A program made the position numbers and the translations under genes. Below, in pieces: positions 51,622 through 59,039 of a DNA stretch of 64,000 nucleotides (the stretch's first letter is position 1; each line of letters opens with the position of its first letter). Source of the stretch: Marinifilum caeruleilacunae (GTDB taxonomy: Bacteria > Bacteroidota > Bacteroidia > Bacteroidales > Marinifilaceae); assembly GCF_013141825.1 (NCBI RefSeq), contig NZ_RZNH01000003.1:1-64000 (forward strand), written 5' to 3'. The notes beneath the pieces are model-generated. The model was not told the DNA's origin. It did not search any database and worked only from the letters and a program-made list of their open reading frames with translations.

Positions 51622-53022
51622 ATGACACCCGAAAATCCTTACAACACTTATCGTGATCAGTTGGCCACACTGAACGATAGTGGAAAGCGAAAATGGGTTT
51701 ACGCCCAAAAACCCAAAGGTAAACTTTACAACTACAGAAATGTGGTAAGCTACATCCTGCTTGCGCTGATGTTTGGCCTGCCATTTGTGAAAATTGGCGG
51801 CGAGCCATTGTTTCTGTTTCAAGTTCTGGAGCGTAAGTTTATTGTATTTGGGGTTCGTTTTTGGCCCCAGGATTTCCATATCTTCCTGTTTTCGATGATT
51901 ACACTCTTTGTATTTATCGTATTTTTTACGGTGAGCTATGGTAGAATATGGTGTGGATGGACATGTCCGCAAACCGTATTTATGGAGTTTATTTTCAGGA
52001 AAATTGAATATTTAATTGAAGGATCGCACCAGGAACAACGAAAGCTTGATGCACAATCGTATAACTTCGAGAAATTCTGGAAAAAATCGCTGAAAGCAAT
52101 CATTTTTTACGCGATCTGTTTTCTCATTACCAACACCTTTCTGTCATACATCATTGGAATTGATGAGCTTTGGAAAATCATGAATGATCCCATTTCAGAA
52201 CACAAAGTTGGATTTACAGTAGCATTGGCCTTCTCGGCTGTAATGTACTTTGTATTTGCAAAATTGCGCGAACAGGTATGTTCCATGATTTGTCCTTACG
52301 GCAGATTACAAGGCGTTTTGTTGGATTCTAACACCATTGTTGTAGCATACGACTACAAACGAGGTGAAGAACGCGCTCCGCTAGAGGCAGGAGAAGATCG
52401 AGAAGAGGAAGGTAAAGGCGATTGTATCGATTGTTATCAGTGCGTTGATGTTTGTCCAACAGGTATCGACGTAAGAGATGGCACACAGCTGGAATGTATC
52501 AATTGTACTGCTTGTATTGACGAATGCAACTCGGTAATGGAATGGGTAGGAAAACCTAAGGGATTGATTCGTTTCGATTCTGAAAAAAACATTGCCGAAG
52601 GGAAAAAGAACAACTGGCCAGTGCGAAAAATTGCCTATACCATCGTGCTAACGGCATTAATTGGAGTTGTAATTGCTTTGTTTGCTTCCAGAACCGATTT
52701 AGAGGCAATCATTCTACGCACTCCTGGATTAATGTATCAGCAACAGGATGATGGTAAAATCAGCAATATGTATAACTTTAAAGTGGTTAACAAAACCACA
52801 CAGGAGGTGCCAATTCACTTTAAAATCATGGATCATGAGGGCGAAATAAAAGTGATTGGAGAAGAACTAAAAGCAAATGCAAGCTCCATTAGAGAAGGAG
52901 TCTTTTTTGCCATTCTTCCTATGCAGGAAATAAAAGGAGATCAAATTCCAATTCAAATTGGAGTTTATGCCGATGATAGATTAATAGAGGAAGTAGAATT
53001 AACTTTTGTTGGACCCAATTAA
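51622..53022 (+). CDS. ccoG: cbb3 oxidase accessory protein CcoG
   Basis: 466 residues with about five membrane helices and two cytoplasmic ferredoxin-type motifs (CIDCYQCVDVCPTGIDVRDG and CINCTACIDECNSVM). RIWCGWTCPQTVFME and CSMICPYGRLQG are family hallmarks. CcoG reduces copper for delivery to the cbb3 oxidase. The C-terminal beta domain (about 370-466) lies in the periplasm. Confidence 0.93.
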   Translation: MTPENPYNTYRDQLATLNDSGKRKWVYAQKPKGKLYNYRNVVSYILLALMFGLPFVKIGGEPLFLFQVLERKFIVFGVRFWPQDFHIFLFSMITLFVFIVFFTVSYGRIWCGWTCPQTVFMEFIFRKIEYLIEGSHQEQRKLDAQSYNFEKFWKKSLKAIIFYAICFLITNTFLSYIIGIDELWKIMNDPISEHKVGFTVALAFSAVMYFVFAKLREQVCSMICPYGRLQGVLLDSNTIVVAYDYKRGEERAPLEAGEDREEEGKGDCIDCYQCVDVCPTGIDVRDGTQLECINCTACIDECNSVMEWVGKPKGLIRFDSEKNIAEGKKNNWPVRKIAYTIVLTALIGVVIALFASRTDLEAIILRTPGLMYQQQDDGKISNMYNFKVVNKTTQEVPIHFKIMDHEGEIKVIGEELKANASSIREGVFFAILPMQEIKGDQIPIQIGVYADDRLIEEVELTFVGPN

Positions 53023-53052
53023 AAGTCGAACAAAAATATAGAGGGTTAAAAC

Positions 53053-53499
53053 ATGAAGAAAATCAATTGGGGAACAAAATTGGGAATCATGGCATCGATA
53101 TATGTGATTGGTGTATTGATTTTTGTGGGATTTAGTACCACTCAAAAAATCAATTTGGTTTCGAAAGATTATTATCCAACAGGGGTGAAACATCAGGATA
53201 AAATCGATAAAATAAGGAATGCACAACAACTTGAAACGCCTGTTAGCATTAAACAAACTGGAGAAAGCATTGAAATTAGCTTTCCATCTGAAATGAAATC
53301 CGGCATTGAAGGTAACATTATTGTGTACCGCCCTGCCGATTACGATTTAGATCTAAAGTATAAGCTGGCTGTAAATGATAGCGGAATTCATACCCTAAAA
53401 ACAGATCAGCTCTTACAAGGTAGATATACCATTAAAATAGACTGGGTTCACAACAATATTCCATACTATAAGGAAGAGGCGATTTATTTGAGTAAGTAA
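53053..53499 (+). CDS. ccoH: FixH/CcoH-family cbb3 assembly protein
   Basis: 148 residues: an N-terminal membrane helix (LGIMASIYVIGVLIFVGF), the SKDYYPTGVKHQDKID segment typical of FixH, and a beta-rich periplasmic domain. Required for oxidase assembly. It is 30 bp after ccoG; the operon is then interrupted by the inverted-repeat GxxExxY cassette. Confidence 0.9.
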   Translation: MKKINWGTKLGIMASIYVIGVLIFVGFSTTQKINLVSKDYYPTGVKHQDKIDKIRNAQQLETPVSIKQTGESIEISFPSEMKSGIEGNIIVYRPADYDLDLKYKLAVNDSGIHTLKTDQLLQGRYTIKIDWVHNNIPYYKEEAIYLSK

Positions 53500-54010
53500 T
53501 TAACCACTAAGGACACAAAGGCATTTCACAAAGAACACAAAGTTTATAATTAACAGTTAGTAACATCAAAGTATGGTACCACGCACTTCAATCTTAAGCA
53601 GAGAAATAATCTATAAGAAAGTTCTCGACTGTGCATTTAGAGTTCATACGGCTTTAGGGCCTGGCTTATTGGAAAGTGCCTATGAAGAGTGTTTATTTTA
53701 TGAACTTTGTCAGGAAGGCTTGCATGTTGAGAAGCAAAAAGCGCTTCCTCTGGTTTATAAAGATGTAAAACTTGAAAGTGGATATAGACTAGACCTTCTA
53801 GTAGAAAGCTCTGTAATTGTAGAAATAAAGGCTGTTGAAACTTTAAATGATGTTCATTTGGCACAGATATTAACATACCTGAAACTTTCCAAATGCAAAT
53901 TGGGCTTGTTGGTTAACTTCAATGTCAAATCTCTAAAACATGGTATTAAAAGAGTAATATTTTAAAACTTAGTGTTCTTTGTGAATGAACTTAGCGCACT
54001 TTGTGGTTAA
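53500..54010. mobile_element. GxxExxY gene cassette bounded by 46-bp inverted repeats
   Basis: Left repeat 53500-53545 and right repeat 53965-54010 are inverted copies, 36 of 46 positions alike by eye, beginning TTAACCAC and ending in CACAAAGAACAC/AAGTTT. They enclose a single gene (53573-53965). The right repeat runs up to 14 bp before the start codon of the TauE/SafE gene. Structure suggests a small mobile or self-spreading cassette. Confidence 0.6.
53573..53965 (+). CDS. GxxExxY-family protein (PD-(D/E)XK-like)
   Basis: 130 residues. The family motif appears as Gly31-x-x-Glu34-x-x-Tyr37 within ALGPGLLESAYEECL, followed by GYRLDLLVESSVIVEIKAVE, where the Asp and the E-x-K triplet match a PD-(D/E)XK nuclease core, and HLAQILTYLKL. 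Function of the family is not established. Unrelated to the respiratory genes around it and inside the inverted repeats, so an insertion into the oxidase assembly operon. Confidence 0.85.
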   Translation: MVPRTSILSREIIYKKVLDCAFRVHTALGPGLLESAYEECLFYELCQEGLHVEKQKALPLVYKDVKLESGYRLDLLVESSVIVEIKAVETLNDVHLAQILTYLKLSKCKLGLLVNFNVKSLKHGIKRVIF

Positions 54011-54023
54011 TAATAAAAAATTC

Positions 54024-54749
54024 ATGGTATACATATCAGCATTAACATTAGGACTTTTAGGCAGTTTTCACTGCGTTGGAATGTGTGGACCTATTGCATT
54101 GGCCATTCCACTGAAAACAGATTCTTGGCTGGCCAGAATCTTTGGAGGCGTTTTGTACAATTTAGGCAGAGCCATTACCTATGCAGTAATGGGAGCTGTA
54201 TTCGGACTTTTGGGGCGCGGCCTGGTAATGAGTGGTTTCCAACAGTGGGTTTCCATTATTATGGGTGCCATTATGATTCTTTCGGTAATTACACCATCGA
54301 TTTATAAAAACCGATTCAACGCCGATAAAGGTGTATTCTCTTTTGTTGGCAAGCTAAAAATGTCGCTGGGCAAACTATTTGCACAACGCAGCTACGGATC
54401 ATTACTTATGATTGGCTTGCTAAATGGCTTATTGCCTTGCGGTTTGGTCTACTTCGCCATAGCAGGAGCCATTGCAACCGGTTCGTCGGCAAGTGGTAGC
54501 TTATTCATGTTTATTTTCGGATTGGGTACACTACCCATGTTATTGGCCATTTCGCTTTTGGGCAATATGATTACATTGGAACTCCGAAAAAAAATCACCA
54601 AGCTCATTCCTTACGCCATAGTATTTATTGGTGTGCTATTTATCCTTCGAGGATTAAGTCTTGGTATCCCTTACCTAAGTCCGCCAGAAAAGGCAATGAC
54701 TGTACCGGTTGAAGAAGCTCAGCAGGAAGAACCTTCTTGTTGTCATTAA
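54024..54749 (+). CDS. TauE/SafE-family (DsbD-like) membrane protein of the cbb3 cluster
   Basis: 241 residues from the ATG at 54024. An in-frame ATG at 53985 lies within the inverted repeat of the upstream cassette and would add 13 non-membrane residues, so it is rejected. The start LGLLGSFHCVGMCGPIALAIPL and the second LLNGLLPCGLVYFAIAGA are the paired half-repeats of the DsbD_2/TauE-like family regularly found in cbb3 clusters. The Cys-rich tail (EEPSCCH) and HCxxMC motif suggest a metal, probably copper, role in oxidase assembly. Confidence 0.85.
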   Translation: MVYISALTLGLLGSFHCVGMCGPIALAIPLKTDSWLARIFGGVLYNLGRAITYAVMGAVFGLLGRGLVMSGFQQWVSIIMGAIMILSVITPSIYKNRFNADKGVFSFVGKLKMSLGKLFAQRSYGSLLMIGLLNGLLPCGLVYFAIAGAIATGSSASGSLFMFIFGLGTLPMLLAISLLGNMITLELRKKITKLIPYAIVFIGVLFILRGLSLGIPYLSPPEKAMTVPVEEAQQEEPSCCH

Positions 54750-54773
54750 ATCGATCAAAAAAAAATAAAATTT

Positions 54774-54811
54774 AAACTTTCATAAACATAGCTTTGTGAA
54801 AGTTTTTTTAT
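54774..54811 (+). terminator. Terminator at the end of the cbb3 cluster
   Basis: AAACTTTCA (54774-54782) pairs with TGAAAGTTT (54797-54805), followed by a run of T. Confidence 0.8.
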
Positions 54812-54842
54812 TTTTGGTAAGCCCACATTACCAAATTAAAAT

Positions 54843-55232
54843 ATGATTACTACCCACTTAAACCCTACATCCAAAATTCTGGAGGTTACCTACACTGGTG
54901 ATATTTTTTGTGAAGATATAATTGAATACATTCATGCTACCATGAATCGATCGGATTACCCAAGAGATCTGAAAATTTTAACCAATGCCATTGATGCAAC
55001 AATGTGTTTTGGCCCCGACGACATTCCAAAAATAGTTGCGGCCAACAATCAATCTCTCGAAAAATACGATAGCATCACCGATGCTTTAATTGTTGCAAAC
55101 CCAAACGAAACGGCACTTACTATCTTTTTCAAATTTCTTTCCGAGAACGATAAGTACGCCGTAAATGCATTTGCAACCGAAGAGGCAGCACGTGAGTGGT
55201 TGCAATTCAAAACTCACATAAAAGAATATTAA
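54843..55232 (+). CDS. Small STAS/SpoIIAA-like hypothetical protein
   Basis: 129 residues, soluble, no signal. The alternating pattern (ILEVTYTGDIFCEDIIEYIH, LKILTNAIDAT, DALIVANPNETALTIFFKFLS, VNAFATEEAAREWL) resembles SpoIIAA/STAS-like folds that modulate partner proteins. No specific family could be named. It ends 3 bp before a DUF1801-like gene. Confidence 0.7.
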   Translation: MITTHLNPTSKILEVTYTGDIFCEDIIEYIHATMNRSDYPRDLKILTNAIDATMCFGPDDIPKIVAANNQSLEKYDSITDALIVANPNETALTIFFKFLSENDKYAVNAFATEEAAREWLQFKTHIKEY

Positions 55233-55235
55233 AAT

Positions 55236-55616
55236 ATGGATCATATTGAGGAATACATCTACAATTGTGAAGGAGAGCAAAGAGAAATTCTTTTACAAGT
55301 CCATCAATTGCTTTTGTCTTATCCTCATGTAGTTGCAAAATACAAGTATAAAACTCCATTCTACTACCGAAAATCGTGGATTTGCTACCTGCTTGCCAAT
55401 AAAAATGGAAGTGTAGATCTCTCATTTACAAGAGCGCTCGAATTTGCCGACGAAAACAAAAAACTTGATTTCAGAGATCGAAAAATGGTCGGCAGCATCT
55501 GTCTTAGCAAACTTACAGACATTAATGAAGATGTAATGCTCCTGATTCAAGAAGCACTTCTGATTGATGATACAGTGCCGTATACAAAAAAGTGGTTTGG
55601 GAAGGATAAGAAGTAA
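55236..55616 (+). CDS. DUF1801/YdhG-like protein
   Basis: 126 residues. REILLQVHQLLLSYPHVVAKYKYKTPFYY followed by YLLANKNGSVDLSFTRALEF and MVGSICLSKLTDIN fits the DUF1801 (frataxin-like fold) family. Cytoplasmic; role unknown. Confidence 0.78.
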   Translation: MDHIEEYIYNCEGEQREILLQVHQLLLSYPHVVAKYKYKTPFYYRKSWICYLLANKNGSVDLSFTRALEFADENKKLDFRDRKMVGSICLSKLTDINEDVMLLIQEALLIDDTVPYTKKWFGKDKK

Positions 55617-55682
55617 TTCTCCAAACTCAAAAGCTCAAAATAATTCAGTAATTTCGCCTCAAATTTCTGAAGCTAACTGAAA

Positions 55683-56582
55683 ATGAACAAACAATCTCTT
55701 ATGGTATACGCCAGTATTGTATTGGCGATGCTTTTCTGGAGTTTCTCTTTTGTATGGGTAAAAATTGTGTACCTGGTGTACAATCCAATGACAACAGTTT
55801 TATTGCGCCTTATTATTTCGTCTGCACTTTTATTCCTAATTGGCAAAAGTCTAAAACGAATTCAAGGCATAAGAAAAGAAGACAGAATGCACCTGGTTCT
55901 CCTGGCATTTTTTGAACCTTTCTTGTATTTCCTGGGCGAGAGTTTTGGGTTAAAACTGGTCTCATCTACACTAGGTGCGGTAATTATTTCAACCATACCA
56001 CTCTTCTCCCCTTTCGGCGCTTACTTTTTCCACAAAGAAAAAATCAGTCCGAAAATTGTGCTGGGAATTCTCTTTTCGGTGATTGGTGTGGGTGTAATCA
56101 TTTTCAACAAACAATTCGATTTGGTAGCTTCGCCATTGGGCATTGCCTTAATGTTTGTAGCGGTAGCAGCCGCAGTTGGCTATTCCATTGTGCTAAAAGG
56201 CCTGGCTTCAAAATACAATCCGCTTACGCTGATATCTTATCAAAACCTGATTGGAATCGCATTCTTTTTGCCTTTGTTCCTCACATTCGAATTCAATCAT
56301 TTTATGAATGCTGAACCTACGGCCGAAGTGTGGATTGCATTGGTAGAATTGGCAGTTTTTGCATCATCATTGGCCTTTATCTTTTTTACTTACGGAATAA
56401 AACACCTGGGCATTAACAAATCCAACATTTTTATCAATGCCATTCCTGTGTTTACTGCAATCTTTGCATTTTTTGTACTGAACGAAACACTAACATTTCA
56501 AAAAATGCTTGGAATTTCTATCGTAATTTCCGGATTGTTCCTATCGCAGGCCAAACTAAAATTCTCAAAAGTTAAAAAGTAA
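55683..56582 (+). CDS. EamA/DMT-family transporter
   Basis: 299 residues with ten predicted helices in two EamA repeats (first: AMLFWSFSFVWVKIVYLVYNPMTTVLLRL; second: GIALMFVAVAAAVGYSIVLKG). Drug/metabolite exporter family; substrate unknown. The second repeat ends with AFFVLNETLTFQKMLGISIVISG, typical of EamA. Confidence 0.9.
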   Translation: MNKQSLMVYASIVLAMLFWSFSFVWVKIVYLVYNPMTTVLLRLIISSALLFLIGKSLKRIQGIRKEDRMHLVLLAFFEPFLYFLGESFGLKLVSSTLGAVIISTIPLFSPFGAYFFHKEKISPKIVLGILFSVIGVGVIIFNKQFDLVASPLGIALMFVAVAAAVGYSIVLKGLASKYNPLTLISYQNLIGIAFFLPLFLTFEFNHFMNAEPTAEVWIALVELAVFASSLAFIFFTYGIKHLGINKSNIFINAIPVFTAIFAFFVLNETLTFQKMLGISIVISGLFLSQAKLKFSKVKK

Positions 56583-56585
56583 ATC

Positions 56586-57092
56586 ATGAGCAAAATAAAG
56601 GTCGATTTAGAGCAGTTGAAGGTTAAAGCCAAAAACACCGAGGCCGATACCAAAGAGTTTTTTGCCAGGTTGAAAAAGAAGAAACCAAAACAACTGGATA
56701 CAATTGTTCATGCACTTCACGACGAAGTATTTGAAGAACTGGACTGCCTTGAATGTGCCAATTGTTGCAAAAGCATTAGTCCAATTATTATCGATAAAGA
56801 CATTGAACGCCTGGCCAAACATCTTCGTATGAAACCTGCCGAAGTCATTGATCAATATCTGGAAATGGACAAGGACAACGACTACGTATTTCGCGAAGCT
56901 CCTTGCCCATTTTTAATGCCCGATAATTACTGCATGGTATACGAGAGTCGCCCAAGAGCTTGTCGCGAATACCCGCACACCGATCGAAAACGCTTTTACC
57001 AAATTCTGAATCTTACCTTAAAAAACACACATTATTGCCCGGCAGTGTACGAGGTAACCGATCGATTGAAAAAGAAAAAAGATCAATTGTAA
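56586..57092 (+). CDS. YkgJ-type cysteine-cluster protein
   Basis: 168 residues. Cys pattern CLECANCC, CPFLMPDNYCMVYESRPRAC and REYPHTD match the YkgJ (CxxCxxCC ... C ... C) family, predicted to bind zinc or an Fe-S cluster. Starts 3 bp after the EamA gene, suggesting co-transcription. Function unknown. Confidence 0.85.
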   Translation: MSKIKVDLEQLKVKAKNTEADTKEFFARLKKKKPKQLDTIVHALHDEVFEELDCLECANCCKSISPIIIDKDIERLAKHLRMKPAEVIDQYLEMDKDNDYVFREAPCPFLMPDNYCMVYESRPRACREYPHTDRKRFYQILNLTLKNTHYCPAVYEVTDRLKKKKDQL

Positions 57093-57140
57093 GCCTCGTT
57101 TCAATTCGGATTTATATCTTTAGATTTCTTAAAATATAAG

Positions 57141-58172
57141 ATGAACAGAACACTTTCCATATGTCTCTTCCTAATCCTGTTTGGTTTTCAGACTTTTGCC
57201 CAGTCTGCAGGCGAGAACATCTATGAATTCCTGAACCTGGGAAGCTCGGCTCGTGTTGCCGCTTTGGGTGGCGACCAGGTGGCTTTGGGAAATGTTGATG
57301 CCGACTATGCCTTTTATAACCCGGCGGCTCTTCATCCTGAGTTGGATCAGTCAATCAACCTGAACTATGTAAGTTATTTGGCCGATATCAATTATGGATA
57401 TGCCTCCTACACAAAAAGCTACAAAAAGATCGGAACCTTCTCATTGGGCATGCACTACGTAAACTATGGGAAATTTACCGAAGCCGACGAACTCGGCGAT
57501 ATCACAGGTAATTTTAAAGCTTCCGATTATGCTCTTTTTATCAGTTACGGAAAACAAATCAATGAAAATGTAAGGATTGGAGTAACGCTTAAACCCATTT
57601 ATTCTTCGCTGGAAAAATACAATTCATTTGGTTTGGCAACCGATATGGCAGTAATTTACGATAGTTCTGATAAACTTTTTAGGGCGGCTCTTGTTGCCAG
57701 AAATTTTGGATACCAGGTAAAACCTTACTATGGTTCGCACCGTGAAGATCTTCCCAACGAAGTGCTAATTGGACTCAGCACTAAATTACAGCATGCTCCT
57801 TTCCGATTTGCCTTAACCTATCGTCATCTCGAAAAATTTGATCAATCCTACCAATCGGAATTGAACCAGGTGGATGATTCGTTTTCCAATCAATCTTCGG
57901 AAGATGGATTTGTGGAAAAAGCATTAAAGCACGTAATTTTAGGAGCCGAATTTCTTCCTACCAAGAATTTCTCGGTACGATTGGGATATAATTTTCAAAG
58001 AAGAGACGAGCTAAGCGTAGAAGAAAAAAAATCGACCGTTGGCTTTACATGGGGTTTTGGTTTCAAAATTTCTCGCTTTCGCATCAATTTTGCTTCGGCC
58101 AAATATCATTTGGCTGGTTCGAGCAATCATTTTTCTGTAAGTACACGACTTAGTGACTTTAATTTTAGGTAA
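57141..58172 (+). CDS. porQ: Type IX secretion system protein PorQ
   Basis: 343 residues. Signal peptide ends QTFAQ. The mature start NIYEFLNLGSSARVAALGG and DYAFYNPAALHPE are the PorQ/PorV hallmarks; the gene lies directly before cmk, the conserved porQ-cmk order of Bacteroidota. Outer membrane beta-barrel working with PorZ and PorU in attaching T9SS cargo to A-type lipopolysaccharide. Links to the T9SS-tagged proteins of the GDPD locus. Confidence 0.88.
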   Translation: MNRTLSICLFLILFGFQTFAQSAGENIYEFLNLGSSARVAALGGDQVALGNVDADYAFYNPAALHPELDQSINLNYVSYLADINYGYASYTKSYKKIGTFSLGMHYVNYGKFTEADELGDITGNFKASDYALFISYGKQINENVRIGVTLKPIYSSLEKYNSFGLATDMAVIYDSSDKLFRAALVARNFGYQVKPYYGSHREDLPNEVLIGLSTKLQHAPFRFALTYRHLEKFDQSYQSELNQVDDSFSNQSSEDGFVEKALKHVILGAEFLPTKNFSVRLGYNFQRRDELSVEEKKSTVGFTWGFGFKISRFRINFASAKYHLAGSSNHFSVSTRLSDFNFR

Positions 58173-58276
58173 TTTCCGAATATAAATATCGCATTGCAAT
58201 CGTTTACAGGCGAGTAAGCGCAGGAATAGTCTGCATTTTTTAAACCACGAAACCTATTTTTGATCGATTTTCTTAC

Positions 58277-58284
58277 TACTTTTG
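58277..58284 (+). promoter_or_regulatory. Candidate -7 box for cmk
   Basis: TACTTTTG fits TAnnTTTG and ends 35 bp before the chosen cmk start. A TTTG is at 58259-58262 but only 14 bp away, closer than usual. Confidence 0.35.
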
Positions 58285-58319
58285 TACCCAATTGCACAAA
58301 AAAATCAGCAATACAAAGA

Positions 58320-59015
58320 ATGAACATATCTGAAAAGAAACTAATTATAGCGATTGATGGCCATTCATCTTGTGGTAAAAGCACAGTGGCCAAAGATTTA
58401 GCAAAAAAAATAAATTACACTTATATCGATAGTGGAGCAATGTACAGAGTGGTTACCCTGTTTGCCATGCGAAACAATCTGGTAAGTAACGACAAGGTAG
58501 ATGAAAATAAACTGAACCATTTAATCGATCAGGTCTCTATCTCGTTTCAGTATAATGATGCAAAGCAACGACATGAAACCTATTTAAATGGTGAGTTGGT
58601 AGAAGATGAAATTCGTTCGCTTGAAGTATCGAACAATGTAAGCTTAATTGCAAAAATTAAGTTTGTACGAGAAAAAATGGTTGCTTTTCAGCGTGAGTTA
58701 AGCAAAGAAGGCGGAGTGATTATGGATGGTCGCGACATTGGAACAGTAGTATTTCCCAATGCCGAACTTAAAATTTTCATGACTGCCGATGTTGAGGTGA
58801 GAGCCGTTCGTCGTTATAAAGAACTGAAAGATAAAGGCGAAGATATATCACTTGATGATATCCGTGAAAATGTAAAGAAAAGAGATTATATCGACGAAAA
58901 CAGAGATGAAAGTCCATTGCGAAAAGCCGATGATGCCATTGTTTTGAACAATAGCAACCTGAGCAAGGAAGAGCAATTGGATTGGATTGTTGAAAGAATG
59001 AATGAAGTCGTTTAA
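58320..59015 (+). CDS. cmk: Cytidylate kinase
   Basis: 231 residues from ATG 58320; the frame is open to 58260 but the added 20 residues precede the fold and overlap the likely promoter, so 58320 is chosen. P-loop GHSSCGKST, then DSGAMYRVVTL, GRDIGTVVFPNA and a C-terminal DDAIVLNNSNLS, all typical of Cmk. Phosphorylates CMP and dCMP. Followed after 24 bp by ispH-pfkA. Confidence 0.92.
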   Translation: MNISEKKLIIAIDGHSSCGKSTVAKDLAKKINYTYIDSGAMYRVVTLFAMRNNLVSNDKVDENKLNHLIDQVSISFQYNDAKQRHETYLNGELVEDEIRSLEVSNNVSLIAKIKFVREKMVAFQRELSKEGGVIMDGRDIGTVVFPNAELKIFMTADVEVRAVRRYKELKDKGEDISLDDIRENVKKRDYIDENRDESPLRKADDAIVLNNSNLSKEEQLDWIVERMNEVV

Positions 59016-59039
59016 TTTGCTTTTAATACAAATAGAAGA

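Noticed and set aside
53985-54023. Upstream ATG for the TauE/SafE protein
   Set aside because: This stretch lies in the inverted repeat of the GxxExxY cassette; the ATG at 54024 directly begins the first membrane helix.
58260-58319. Upstream ATG for cytidylate kinase
   Set aside because: It adds 20 residues not expected in Cmk and overlaps the TACTTTTG promoter candidate.
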